From positions 1 through 64,000 of the forward strand of contig JAFQFR010000027.1 in NCBI GenBank assembly GCA_017398595.1: 64,000 nucleotides of DNA, given 5' to 3'. Below the pieces are notes generated by a model. That model did not search any database and had not been told where the DNA came from. It saw only the letters and a program-made list of their open reading frames with translations. This stretch comes from Clostridia bacterium. GTDB taxonomy: Bacteria > Bacillota > Clostridia > Oscillospirales > CAG-272. The stretch's first letter is position 1; every line of letters begins with the position of its first letter. Below, piece by piece: positions 25,532 to 33,840 of the stretch. The position numbers and the translations under genes were made by a program.

Positions 25532-25568
25532 AAAAGCCACAGAGACCTTACGGTTTTCTGTGGCTTTT
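25532..25568. terminator. Bidirectional terminator (propeller gene on plus, tRNA-Arg on minus)
   Basis: AAAAGCCACAGA/TCTGTGGCTTTT, a 12-bp perfect stem. On the minus strand it begins right at the 3' CCA of the tRNA. Confidence 0.88.
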
Positions 25569-25642
25569 GGCACCCCCAGCGAGAATCGAACTCACAACTA
25601 ACCCTTAGGAGGGGCTTGTTATATCCATTTAACTATGAGGGC
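25568..25642 (-). tRNA. tRNA-Arg with anticodon CCT
   Basis: The minus strand folds as a cloverleaf: acceptor GCCCTCA/TGGGGGT, D stem GTTA/TAAC, anticodon stem AGCCC/GGGTT with loop CTCCTAA (anticodon CCT, reads AGG), T stem GTGAG/CTCGC with loop TTCGATT, discriminator G and an encoded CCA end. Confidence 0.95.
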
Positions 25643-25647
25643 ATACA

Positions 25648-25671
25648 GCGCGGCAAAAGCCGCGCATTTTT
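25648..25671 (+). terminator. GC hairpin between the tRNA and the thioesterase gene
   Basis: GCGCGGC-AAAA-GCCGCGC followed by ATTTTT in the plus direction. On the minus strand it separates the thioesterase stop from the tRNA 5' end but lacks a T tract there, so it may block antisense reading or mark a processing site. Confidence 0.55.
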
Positions 25672-26053
25672 AGTTCAATTTACTTTGACACTTTGCCATG
25701 AAGCGGTCGATGTCGATGATGAAGCGCTCGTGCGTACCTTCGCCGATGGGTCCCTTCTCATCAGAAGCCTCGAGCGAAAATACGAGACGGCGACCGTCAA
25801 CTTCCGTGAGCGTGGCGGTGCAGGTGATCTGCATGCCGATCGGGGATGCGGAAAGATGCTTGATATTCAGCATGGTGCCCACCGAGGACTTGCCTTCCTC
25901 GATATAGGGTGCTATGCACTCGGATGCACATTTTTCCATCAGCGCGATCATAGCGGGTGTTGCATAGACAGGCAAAAGTCCGCTGCCGACTTGCTCGGCA
26001 CTTTTCTCTGCGGTGACGACCTCTGTAATAGTATGTTTCATTCCGATTTCCAT
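25670..26053 (-). CDS. Hotdog-fold thioesterase of the FlK type
   Basis: 127 residues. The pattern LPVYATPAMIALMEKCASECIAPY and NIKHLSASPIG matches the fluoroacetyl-CoA thioesterase (FlK) group, whose Thr-Glu-His catalytic set lines up with Thr in ATPAM, Glu in MEKCA and His in IKHLS. Most family members hydrolyse acyl-CoAs of unknown identity, so fluoroacetate resistance is not implied. A perfect GGAGGAAG site precedes the ATG. It lies on its own between the divergent M16 peptidase operon and the tRNA. Confidence 0.85.
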   Translation of the reverse strand: MEIGMKHTITEVVTAEKSAEQVGSGLLPVYATPAMIALMEKCASECIAPYIEEGKSSVGTMLNIKHLSASPIGMQITCTATLTEVDGRRLVFSLEASDEKGPIGEGTHERFIIDIDRFMAKCQSKLN

Positions 26054-26133
26054 ATGCTTCCTCCGACTTTAAAAACTGCTTTTCCAGTATAGCATAGCAA
26101 AAAAGAGAATGCAAGACGAATTTCATTATTTTG

Positions 26134-26162
26134 TTGAAACATTGCCGCAAATGGTGTATAAT
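26134..26162 (+). promoter_or_regulatory. Promoter of the M16 peptidase-lgt-folD operon
   Basis: TTGAAA (26134-26139), 17 bases and TATAAT (26157-26162). Confidence 0.8.
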
Positions 26163-26197
26163 ACTATGTATTAAATTTTATGAGGTAGGCAAACGGT

Positions 26198-27475
26198 ATG
26201 AGAAGAGAAATGCTGACCGAGCGCGTTGCGCTGAATTGGATCGAAACCGATAAATTTAAGTCGAATTTCCTTTCGGTTTCTTTTGCGGTTCCGTTTGAAA
26301 AAACAAATGCTGCCAAGAACGCATTGATTTTAAAAATTTTAAAGCGCGGAACGGTTTCCTATCCGGACATGATCGCGCTGTCGAAAAAATTGGAATATTT
26401 GTATTCCGCCGAGATCTACACCAAAACAGCTTGCTTTGGTGAAACGCAGCTGTTGCAGTTTTCGCTCGATGTACTTGACGATCGCTTTGCGATGGAGAAT
26501 ACCGATATTTTGGCAGAAGGGCTGAAGGTTCTTTCCGAGATCATCTTTGCCCCTGTTACGGAGAACGGTATCTTTAAACAAACGTATTTTGAAAGCGAAA
26601 AGCGCAATCTGCTGGATGACATCCATGCGGAGATCAATAACAAAGGAAAATACGCACTGCTGCGTGCGTGCGAGCATATGTTTGCAAACGAGCGGTATCG
26701 CATTTCCTCTCTCGGAGATGCCGAGACGGTTGCATCGTTTACGAATGCAGAAATTTATCGTTGGTATCAAGAGGTTTTGGACAGCGCGAGCATAGAGATC
26801 ACGTTCGTTGGCAAAACGGATGAACAGAAGCTGAAAAACGCGCTGCGTGTTATGCTGGAGAATTACAAACCGAGCAAATCGGTTGCGATCGGCACGGAAG
26901 TTGTACGCAGTGCGCGGGATGTGCGGGAAGTACACGAGGAGTGCGTCGGAAAGCAGGGAAATCTTGTCATGGGCTTCCGCACGGGAACCGTGCTTGCCGA
27001 CGGTGATTATCCGAAAATGGCATTGCTTTCGGAGTTGTACGGCGGTAGCGCTACCTCGATGCTCTTTATGAATGTGCGTGAAAAGATGAGTCTTTGCTAC
27101 TATTGTGCATCGATCCCCGAGGCAGTCAAGGGCGTTATGTTCGTGCGCGCGGGTATTGAAAACAAAAACTTTGAAAAAGCGCGCGATGCGATCCTGGAGC
27201 AGCTTAACCTGCTGCAAAAAGGAAGCTTTACAAGCGAGGCACTGGACTCTGCAAAGCTGTCTTTGATCAATGCATATCGTGAGATCGCAGACAATCCGCA
27301 GTCTCTGCAAAACTGGTATATCGGTCGTACGCTGTCGGGCATCGTGCAGAGCCCCGAGGAAGCCATCGAAGTGGTGCGCGGCATTACAAAAGAGGAGATC
27401 GTTGCGACGGCGAACAAGATCTCGCCGGATACGGTTTATTTTTTGGAAGGCGTTCAGAACGGAGGTGTGTGCTGA
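26198..27475 (+). CDS. Inactive M16-family subunit (YfmF-like)
   Basis: 425 residues with the two-domain insulinase/M16 fold but without the HxxEH zinc motif where it would be expected (around residue 45-60). This is the normal state of YfmF, the non-catalytic partner of YfmH. In Bacillus subtilis the YfmF/YfmH names are linked to an aminopentanol modification of EF-P (from memory). GxxxGG-like substrate-handling segments occur near 245-275. The gene runs directly into its partner with no gap, and a GGAGGTG site at its 3' end serves that next gene. Confidence 0.82.
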   Translation: MRREMLTERVALNWIETDKFKSNFLSVSFAVPFEKTNAAKNALILKILKRGTVSYPDMIALSKKLEYLYSAEIYTKTACFGETQLLQFSLDVLDDRFAMENTDILAEGLKVLSEIIFAPVTENGIFKQTYFESEKRNLLDDIHAEINNKGKYALLRACEHMFANERYRISSLGDAETVASFTNAEIYRWYQEVLDSASIEITFVGKTDEQKLKNALRVMLENYKPSKSVAIGTEVVRSARDVREVHEECVGKQGNLVMGFRTGTVLADGDYPKMALLSELYGGSATSMLFMNVREKMSLCYYCASIPEAVKGVMFVRAGIENKNFEKARDAILEQLNLLQKGSFTSEALDSAKLSLINAYREIADNPQSLQNWYIGRTLSGIVQSPEEAIEVVRGITKEEIVATANKISPDTVYFLEGVQNGGVC

Positions 27476-28759
27476 ATGGAGATCAAAGCGTATACAAATG
27501 AAAAACTCGGTGAATCTTACAGTGAATTTGTGCATGCGAGCGGTTTGACCGTCTATGTGTTCCCGAAATCTTTGAGCACGTCCTATGCGTTGTTTGCGAC
27601 GAAGTACGGTTCGCTGGAGAATGTATTCAAGCTTTCGACGGATGAGGAGTTTACGACCGTTCCTGCCGGCATCGCCCATTTCTTGGAGCACAAGATGTTT
27701 GAAAATGCGAACGGCGTAGATACGTTTGAGCTGTTCGGTCAAACGGGTGCAAGTGCCAATGCATATACTTCGTTTGACAAAACCGCATATCTGTTTTCCT
27801 CTACGGATAATTTCTATGAGTCGCTTTCGATTTTGCTCGACTTCGTTACACACCCGTATTTTACAAAAGAAACCGTGGCGAAGGAGCAGGGAATTATTGC
27901 CCAGGAAATACAGATGTACGAGGACAACCCGAATACGCGCGTGTATTACGAACTGATGCGCGCCATGTACGAAAAGCATGATGTGCGCACCGAGATCGCG
28001 GGTTCGGTAGAGTCGATCGCAGAGATCACGGACGAACTTTTGTATAAGTGCTACAATACTTTCTATAATCTGCATAACATGGTCCTTTGCGTTTGCGGCG
28101 ACGTAGAACTTGTAAAGGTACAGGCTGTACTGGATAAAGTTTTGAAGCCTGCGCCGAAACAGGAGATCGTTCGCAAGTACCAGACCGAAAAGGCGGAAGT
28201 ATTCAAAGAGCGCACCGAGACCAAGATGCAGATCGCAAGACCGCAGTTTGCTATTGGCGTGAAAGACGTGATGATCCCCGAGAGTCCGACGGAATTTTCC
28301 AAAAAGGACTTCGGCATGCGGATCCTCAATGAGATCCTGTTCAGTTCTTCCACCGATTTCTATAATGAGATGTACGAAAAGGGCATCCTCAACTCGCAGT
28401 TTTCCTGCGAATATGACAGCACCGCCTCTTTTGCATATAACTATTATGCGGGCGAAACCGACGATCCGGATGCGTTTTTTGTAATTCTGAAGCAGTATAT
28501 CGCGGACTGTCAAAGCAAGCCGATCGACGAGGATGCGTTCCTGCGTGCAAAACGCGTTGTATATGCGGATTTTATCCGTTTGTTTGACAGCACGGATGAG
28601 ATCGCAAACGAGCTCGTCTCTTACGCATTTTTAGATATGCCGCTGTTTGACAATCTTGCGATACTGGATTCGATCGACAAGGCATATGTGGAAAGTCTGC
28701 TGCGCGATTGTTTCCGGGATGCGTTCTATTCGCTCTCGGTAATTTCTCCGATTCAGTGA
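27476..28759 (+). CDS. M16-family zinc peptidase (YfmH-like)
   Basis: 427 residues with the inverted zinc motif HFLEH at 68-72 inside GIAHFLEHKMFE and a distal Glu expected near 150 (AQEIQMYEDNP). The pair with the inactive subunit just upstream matches the YfmF-YfmH arrangement of Firmicutes. It is likely cytosolic, as there is no signal peptide. The ATG immediately follows the stop of the previous gene, so translation is coupled. lgt follows 9 bases downstream, so peptidase pair, lgt and folD appear to be one operon. Confidence 0.9.
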   Translation: MEIKAYTNEKLGESYSEFVHASGLTVYVFPKSLSTSYALFATKYGSLENVFKLSTDEEFTTVPAGIAHFLEHKMFENANGVDTFELFGQTGASANAYTSFDKTAYLFSSTDNFYESLSILLDFVTHPYFTKETVAKEQGIIAQEIQMYEDNPNTRVYYELMRAMYEKHDVRTEIAGSVESIAEITDELLYKCYNTFYNLHNMVLCVCGDVELVKVQAVLDKVLKPAPKQEIVRKYQTEKAEVFKERTETKMQIARPQFAIGVKDVMIPESPTEFSKKDFGMRILNEILFSSSTDFYNEMYEKGILNSQFSCEYDSTASFAYNYYAGETDDPDAFFVILKQYIADCQSKPIDEDAFLRAKRVVYADFIRLFDSTDEIANELVSYAFLDMPLFDNLAILDSIDKAYVESLLRDCFRDAFYSLSVISPIQ

Positions 28760-28768
28760 GGGTAAACC

Positions 28769-29623
28769 ATGATTCATGTACTTTCTAAGATTTCGACAAT
28801 TTCTTTTCCCGGGCTCGGTATCGGCGAGTTTCAGGTCAACAGTACGGCGATCTCTGCGGAAAAACTGGGATTTTTGCAAAAATTATTCGGCGAGAACTGG
28901 GACGGCATTGCCTGGTACGGTGTCATTATCATGGTGGGCATTCTGCTTTCCGCAGGCTACGCACTTTGGCGCGCAAAGCAGGAGGGCATCAACAAAGACG
29001 ATATGCTCGACGTGATCTTGGTTGCAGTCATCGTCAGCGTTCTCGGTGCACGCATGTACTATGTGATCTTCTATGGCGGCTATGATTCGCTGTATGATCT
29101 CATCGCGGTTTGGAACGGCGGCCTTGCGATCTACGGCGCGGTGATCGGCGGTATACTCTCGCTGATCCTCATGGCAAAGATTAAAAAAGTCAGTGCATTC
29201 AAGCTGCTGGATATTGGCGCCGCCTCCATCATTCTCGGGCAGGCAATCGGACGCTGGGGCAACTTCATGAATGCCGAAGCGTACGGTTATGAGACCGACC
29301 TGCCGTGTCGTATGGGCATTGGCTCGGGCGACAGTGCGATCTTTGTGCATCCTACGTTTCTGTACGAATCGCTTTGGAACTTCATCGGCTTTTTCCTCAT
29401 GTGGTATTTGTATAAAAAGAAAAAGTACAACGGGCAGATCTTTTTGACGTATCTTGCCTGGTACGGCTTTGGCAGAATGTTTATTGAAGGGCTGCGCACA
29501 GACAGCCTTTGGCTGATTCCCGGCGTGATCCGCGTATCGCAGTTGGTTGCCGCGGTTTGCTTTGCGGTCTGTACGGCACTGCTCGTGTTTTTTGGAATCA
29601 AACACAAAAAGAAGGAGACTTAA
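28769..29623 (+). CDS. lgt: Prolipoprotein diacylglyceryl transferase
   Basis: Membrane enzyme that transfers diacylglycerol from phosphatidylglycerol to the lipobox Cys of prelipoproteins. 284 residues with about seven membrane segments. The Lgt signature [13 protein letters not shown] is near 155, with [12 protein letters not shown] near 195 and [13 protein letters not shown] near 235. The loop equivalent to WHGG in Escherichia coli reads WNGG. At least one client with a clear lipobox is encoded in this window (59165-59632). The ribosome site GAGGGT precedes the ATG. Confidence 0.95.
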   Translation: MIHVLSKISTISFPGLGIGEFQVNSTAISAEKLGFLQKLFGENWDGIAWYGVIIMVGILLSAGYALWRAKQEGINKDDMLDVILVAVIVSVLGARMYYVIFYGGYDSLYDLIAVWNGGLAIYGAVIGGILSLILMAKIKKVSAFKLLDIGAASIILGQAIGRWGNFMNAEAYGYETDLPCRMGIGSGDSAIFVHPTFLYESLWNFIGFFLMWYLYKKKKYNGQIFLTYLAWYGFGRMFIEGLRTDSLWLIPGVIRVSQLVAAVCFAVCTALLVFFGIKHKKKET

Positions 29624-29624
29624 A

Positions 29625-30476
29625 ATGGCAGTTATTATAGACGGAAAAGCAACGGCACTGGTTGTGCGCGGTGCGCTGCGCAAAGACGTGGAAGCGTTTG
29701 CGCAGGAGAAGAACATTGCCCCCGGACTTGCGGTGGTAATCGTCGGCAGTGATCCCGCATCGCAGGTATACGTTCGCAATAAGCACAAGGCATGCGGCGA
29801 AGTGGGCATGTACTCGGAGGTGCATGCGCTTCCCGCCGAGACTACCGAGGATGAACTGCTGCTTCTGATCGACAAGCTGAACAAAGATGCCAAGATCCAC
29901 GGCATTTTGGTACAGCTGCCGCTGCCGAAGCATTTAGATGAAGAAAAAGTGATCCTGGCGATCGATCCGAGGAAGGATGTCGATGCGTTCCATCCGCAAA
30001 ATGTCGGCAAGATCATGATCGGCAATTTCAGCTTCGTACCGTGTACACCTGCGGGCGTAATGGAGCTGTTGAAGCAGTATAACATCGATCCTGCGGGTAA
30101 GCACTGCGTCATCATCGGCAGAAGCAACATTGTCGGCAAGCCGCAGGCGATGCTGATGCTGAAAGAAAATGCGACCGTAACGATCTGCCATTCAAAGACC
30201 GCGAATCTCGCCGAGATCACAAAGACGGCGGATATTCTGGTTGCGGCAGTCGGAAGGGCAAATTTTGTGACGGCGGATATGGTCAAAGAGGGCGCTGTGG
30301 TGATCGATGTCGGCATCAACCGAAATGCCGACGGCAAACTGTGCGGCGATGTGGATTTTGCTGCGGTAGAGCCGATGGCATCGTATATCACGCCTGTTCC
30401 CGGCGGTGTCGGTCCCATGACGATCACCATGCTGTTGAAAAACACGTTGACCGCGGCAAAGGAACAAACGAAATAG
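29625..30476 (+). CDS. folD: Bifunctional methylenetetrahydrofolate dehydrogenase/cyclohydrolase
   Basis: Interconverts 5,10-methylene-THF and 10-formyl-THF with NADP. 283 residues with the catalytic Tyr-Lys region [14 protein letters not shown] near 45, [17 protein letters not shown] near 95, [10 protein letters not shown] near 120 and [15 protein letters not shown] near 165. An AAGGAG site precedes ATG 29625, two bases after the lgt stop. In many Firmicutes folD sits with nusB and xseAB; here that cluster is at 61-64 kb without folD, so the gene has been separated. Confidence 0.97.
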   Translation: MAVIIDGKATALVVRGALRKDVEAFAQEKNIAPGLAVVIVGSDPASQVYVRNKHKACGEVGMYSEVHALPAETTEDELLLLIDKLNKDAKIHGILVQLPLPKHLDEEKVILAIDPRKDVDAFHPQNVGKIMIGNFSFVPCTPAGVMELLKQYNIDPAGKHCVIIGRSNIVGKPQAMLMLKENATVTICHSKTANLAEITKTADILVAAVGRANFVTADMVKEGAVVIDVGINRNADGKLCGDVDFAAVEPMASYITPVPGGVGPMTITMLLKNTLTAAKEQTK

Positions 30477-30506
30477 TAAAAAGGCGAACTTCGGTTCGCT
30501 TTTTTT
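30476..30506 (+). terminator. Terminator of the M16-lgt-folD operon
   Basis: GCGAAC-TTCG-GTTCGC stem-loop with an A tract before and a run of seven T bases after. Confidence 0.88.
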
Positions 30507-30658
30507 GCTTTGTTTGACAAGATCTTATTTTTCTATAGCAATTTTGTGCGGAATGGTGTATAATGATCGCAGTAAAAATTGCTTTGTCTTGCAAATTGAT
30601 GTGAGGATTTTTGAGTTTTCCTGCGACAAATGAACAAAGGCAAAGCGGTGGAGGGAAA

Positions 30659-31210
30659 ATGTTCAACGGAACAGAATGCTACCGTCGCTTTTTACATGGA
30701 GACGACCGCGCTTTTGATGAGCTGATGGACGCCTACCACGACGGATTGATCTTATTTATCAATAAGCTTGTCGGCAATTATGCTGTCGCCGAAGAACTTG
30801 CGGCGGACAGCTTTGTCGAGCTGCTTGTACATAAAAAACGCTTTTTGGGAAACAGTGATTTTCGCACATATCTGTATTCGATCGGACGGCATAAGGCGAT
30901 CGACTATATACGAAAAGATGCAAAGAAGAAAATCGTCAATCCCGAGGAGATCGTCGAGCTTTCGGACGAGGAACGTGTCGAAGAAAACTTTATCGAAGAT
31001 GAGACCAAGCGCGCCCTGCACCATGCAATTGCGCAGCTCGGCAAGGATTATCGGGCAGTGGTGTATCTGATCTTCTTTGAAGAACTTTCCTATGAAGACG
31101 CTGCAAGGGTACTCGGAAAATCCAAAAAGCAGATCGATAATCTCGTATATCGTGCCAAAGGCGCACTGAAAAAAATACTGACAGAAGGAGGAAACGGCAA
31201 TGCGCAGTAA
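30659..31210 (+). CDS. ECF-type RNA polymerase sigma factor
   Basis: About 183 residues with region 2 (AVAEELAADSFVELLVHKKRF, then TYLYSIGRHKAIDYIRK near 75) and region 4 (LSYEDAARVLGKSKKQIDNLVYRAKGALKK near 145), joined by an acidic linker. The GGAGGG site supports ATG 30659. Its 3' end overlaps the next gene by 11 bases; that gene codes for a one-pass membrane protein, the usual arrangement of an ECF sigma factor with its membrane anti-sigma. A TATAAT at 30559-30564 upstream is a possible -10 box. Confidence 0.9.
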   Translation: MFNGTECYRRFLHGDDRAFDELMDAYHDGLILFINKLVGNYAVAEELAADSFVELLVHKKRFLGNSDFRTYLYSIGRHKAIDYIRKDAKKKIVNPEEIVELSDEERVEENFIEDETKRALHHAIAQLGKDYRAVVYLIFFEELSYEDAARVLGKSKKQIDNLVYRAKGALKKILTEGGNGNAQ

Positions 31211-31874
31211 AGAAGAGTTTAAAGCATGTGTTTATGAAAAAGCGGATGCCGCGCACGCGCGGAATAAGCGAACACATGCGGCATGGGCTCGCGGTGCGGT
31301 TGCTTTTTCTCTGCTGGTGGTCGTCGTCGGCGCCTTCCTCTATGCAAACGGCAATTCGACGGATAATGCCATGACTCCGATGATGACAGGTACTGTGAAT
31401 GAAAGCGCGAAGATGATGATTTTGGATGCGGAGCCCGAGGCGGCTGCGGAAGTGTACGATTACGCCGGCTTGGCAGAAACCGTATCTGCGGAGGGTGGTG
31501 ACACGGATCTGCCCGTCACCATGGCGGGTGCGGATACTGCATACAAGGCTGCGACAGAAACGTTTGCAAGCGACGATCGTGTACTGTACAGCTGTGTGGT
31601 TACGGTCGCATCCACTGCCATGAAAACAGAGTATACGATCGCCGCAACCGCATCGGAGTACAGCGGTGATCTTACGAATATTGACTTTTCTCAAAATGTC
31701 GCGCTGGTGTTTACCGCACAAGCGGACGTCGCAAGTTGGGAGATCACATATGGAAAAGATTCTATCGTCATCCTGCTTACGGCAGGAGAGGGAGAAAAAG
31801 AAGACTTTGTTTATACGATCCTGCTGGAGAAAGAAAAATATCTCGGTCAAAAGATAGAGATCCATTACCAATAG
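31200..31874 (+). CDS. Single-pass membrane protein, probable anti-sigma partner or sensor
   Basis: 224 residues: a charged cytosolic part of about 30, one membrane segment (GAVAFSLLVVVVGAFLYA, about 31-48), then an extracytoplasmic domain of about 170. There is no zinc-type anti-sigma HxxxCxxC motif, so the call rests on the 11-base overlap with the ECF sigma gene and the topology. Domain identity is unknown; it may instead be an operon product that the sigma factor controls. GGAGG precedes the ATG, and a terminator follows. Confidence 0.6.
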   Translation: MRSKEEFKACVYEKADAAHARNKRTHAAWARGAVAFSLLVVVVGAFLYANGNSTDNAMTPMMTGTVNESAKMMILDAEPEAAAEVYDYAGLAETVSAEGGDTDLPVTMAGADTAYKAATETFASDDRVLYSCVVTVASTAMKTEYTIAATASEYSGDLTNIDFSQNVALVFTAQADVASWEITYGKDSIVILLTAGEGEKEDFVYTILLEKEKYLGQKIEIHYQ

Positions 31875-31877
31875 TCG

Positions 31878-31906
31878 AAAAAGCGTTGCAGATTGCAACG
31901 CTTTTT
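31878..31906 (+). terminator. Terminator of the sigma factor operon
   Basis: A 13-bp perfect stem AAAAAGCGTTGCA/TGCAACGCTTTTT with a 3-base loop. Confidence 0.92.
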
Positions 31907-31942
31907 CCTTTGTGAAAAAACTATAGTTTTCCGAAAAACATG

Positions 31943-31971
31943 TTGCAAAAGAAAATCGGTTTTGTTATAAT
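31943..31971 (+). promoter_or_regulatory. Promoter of the miaB-mutS-mutL-tgt operon
   Basis: TTGCAA (31943-31948), 17 bases and TATAAT (31966-31971). Confidence 0.8.
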
Positions 31972-32013
31972 ATAAGTTGTGATTTTATGTGATTTTTTAG
32001 TAAGGATACTATA

Positions 32014-33384
32014 ATGAACGAATATATACAGCTTGTCCGACAGAGGAATGCATCTTTTGCAGCTGTCGGAGAAAAGCGCTATGCCTGTGTGGTTACCTTC
32101 GGATGCCAGCAAAACGAGGCGGATTCCGAAAAGCTGCGCGGTATGGCGGATGCGATGGGGTATACTGTTACCGAGGACGTAAACATTGCGGATCTGATCG
32201 TGGTCAACACCTGCGCGGTGCGCGAACACGCGGAGCTGAAGGCGCTCTCGACGATCGGACAGTATAAGCATCTGAAGGCAAAAAATCCCGATCTGCTGAT
32301 CGGTGTTTGCGGCTGCATGGTGGCGCAAAAGCACCGCGTAGAGGAGCTGAAAAACAGCTATCCCTATGTCAGCTTTTCGTTTGAACCGTCCTCGCTTGAT
32401 CGCTTCCCGCAGATCTTGTACGAAGCACTTGAGAAGCACGGGCGCAAGTTCAGCATAGGCGAAAATGCAAGAGAAATCAGCGAAGGCGTTCCCGTACTGC
32501 GTGAAAGCAGCTTTAAAGCGTGGGTAAGCATCATGTATGGCTGCAACAATTTCTGCTCTTACTGCATCGTGCCGTATGTGCGTGATCGCGAGCGCAGCCG
32601 TGCATATACCTATGTGGTAGAAGAAGTCAAAGAACTTGTTGCAAGCGGTGTGAAAGAGATCACGCTGCTCGGACAGAATGTCAATTCCTACAGTGGCGGT
32701 TGCACGTTTGCCGAGCTTCTGGAAAAGCTGGCAGCGATCGAAGGCGACTTTTTGATCCGCTTTATGACCAGCCATCCGAAGGATGTTTCGGACGAGCTGA
32801 TCGAAGTCATGGCAAAAAGCCCCCGCATCGCAAAGCAGTTTCATCTGCCGATACAGTCGGGCAGCGATACGGTCTTGAAAGCGATGAATCGCCGCTATAA
32901 TACCGCGCGCTATCTTGCGACCGTGGAAAAGCTGCGCGCCGCAATGCCGAATATCACGTTAACGACCGACATTATCGTCGGGTTCCCGGGGGAGACGGAA
33001 GAGGATTTCGAGGCAACGCTTACGATGCTGCGCACAGCCCGCTTTGACATGATCTACTCCTTTATCTATTCTCCCCGCAGCGGTACACCTGCTGCAAAAA
33101 TGGAAAATCAGGTTCCCGATGCGGTCAAATCGGAGCGCATGCAGCGTCTGCTCGCTCTGCAAAATCAGATCTCTTTGGAAAAAAATGCGGATGCAGTCGG
33201 CAAAACGCTGCGTGTTCTTGCAGAGGGACCGAGCAAAAATGACCCCGAAACCTTCACCGGAAGAGCGGAGTCCAATAAACTGGTGCATTTTAAAGCAGAG
33301 GCTGATTGCATCGGTAAATTTGTGCATATCAAGATCGATCGGGCAGAGCCGTTTTGCCTGCAGGGCGATTTGATAAATAAATAA
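32014..33384 (+). CDS. miaB: tRNA-2-methylthio-N6-dimethylallyladenosine synthase
   Basis: Radical SAM methylthiotransferase that modifies A37 of tRNAs after MiaA. 456 residues with the N-terminal auxiliary cluster site (TFGCQQNEADSEK near 25, VNTCAVREHAELKA near 63, GVCGCMVAQKH near 97), the radical SAM motif GCNNFCSYCIVPYVRDRERSR near 178 (Cys 180, 184, 187 region) and a C-terminal TRAM domain. It heads an operon with a YlbF-family gene, mutS and mutL, an order shared with B. subtilis. Ribosome site AAGGAT. Confidence 0.96.
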   Translation: MNEYIQLVRQRNASFAAVGEKRYACVVTFGCQQNEADSEKLRGMADAMGYTVTEDVNIADLIVVNTCAVREHAELKALSTIGQYKHLKAKNPDLLIGVCGCMVAQKHRVEELKNSYPYVSFSFEPSSLDRFPQILYEALEKHGRKFSIGENAREISEGVPVLRESSFKAWVSIMYGCNNFCSYCIVPYVRDRERSRAYTYVVEEVKELVASGVKEITLLGQNVNSYSGGCTFAELLEKLAAIEGDFLIRFMTSHPKDVSDELIEVMAKSPRIAKQFHLPIQSGSDTVLKAMNRRYNTARYLATVEKLRAAMPNITLTTDIIVGFPGETEEDFEATLTMLRTARFDMIYSFIYSPRSGTPAAKMENQVPDAVKSERMQRLLALQNQISLEKNADAVGKTLRVLAEGPSKNDPETFTGRAESNKLVHFKAEADCIGKFVHIKIDRAEPFCLQGDLINK

Positions 33385-33408
33385 TAATGAAAATTGAGGT
33401 ATAAAACA

Positions 33409-33807
33409 ATGACAGCAGAAGTATTGAAAGAAGCACAGGCACTGGGTAAGCTGATCGCCGCAAGCGAAGAAGTAAAGGCTGCAAATGCGGCAAAGGAAGC
33501 GTATGACAATGATGCTGCTATCCAGGCAGCGATCACCGAGTACAACGCGCATAACAAGGCACTTGCAGAAGAGTACAAGAAGTCCGAGCAGGATGAGGCT
33601 CTGATGACCTCTATCAAAAAGCGTATCGGTGAGCTGTACAATGACATCGTAAACAATCCTGTTTATATTGAATTTATGAACGCACAGGAAGCCGTCGGCG
33701 CGCTGATGAATGAAGTCAACGATGAGATCAACTTTATGATCACGGGCGAGCGTCCGAGCGCAAGTGCATGCTCCGGTAACTGCTCTTCCTGCGGCGGCTG
33801 CCACTGA
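33409..33807 (+). CDS. YlbF/YmcA-family regulator (RicA-like) with a Cys-rich tail
   Basis: About 132 residues, all-helical YlbF/YmcA fold (EVLKEAQALGKLIAASEEVKA, EYKKSEQDEALMTSIKKRIGELY). The position between miaB and mutS is that of ymcA (ricA) in Bacillus subtilis. There, RicA, RicF and RicT form a complex carrying Fe-S clusters and affecting RNase Y maturation of operons. The tail SACSGNCSSCGGCH has four Cys, a likely cluster ligand set. The RicT homologue is in this window (42953-43864). ATG 33409 has a GAGGT site; a TTG at 33394 is an unlikely alternative. Confidence 0.82.
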   Translation: MTAEVLKEAQALGKLIAASEEVKAANAAKEAYDNDAAIQAAITEYNAHNKALAEEYKKSEQDEALMTSIKKRIGELYNDIVNNPVYIEFMNAQEAVGALMNEVNDEINFMITGERPSASACSGNCSSCGGCH

Positions 33808-33840
33808 TCTGCTAAAATGTTGTCTTGGAGGTGAGAATAC

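Noticed and set aside
25670..26053. Fluoroacetate resistance
   Set aside because: The FlK-type fold is widespread in gut Clostridia without fluoroacetate exposure; the sequence does not show the specific substrate.
26339..28513. Long open frame on the minus strand (about 724 codons) opposite the M16 peptidase genes
   Set aside because: It lies wholly antisense to two well-supported genes, its protein has no family look and is rich in Arg, His and Leu in the manner of frame shadows, and no ribosome site precedes it.
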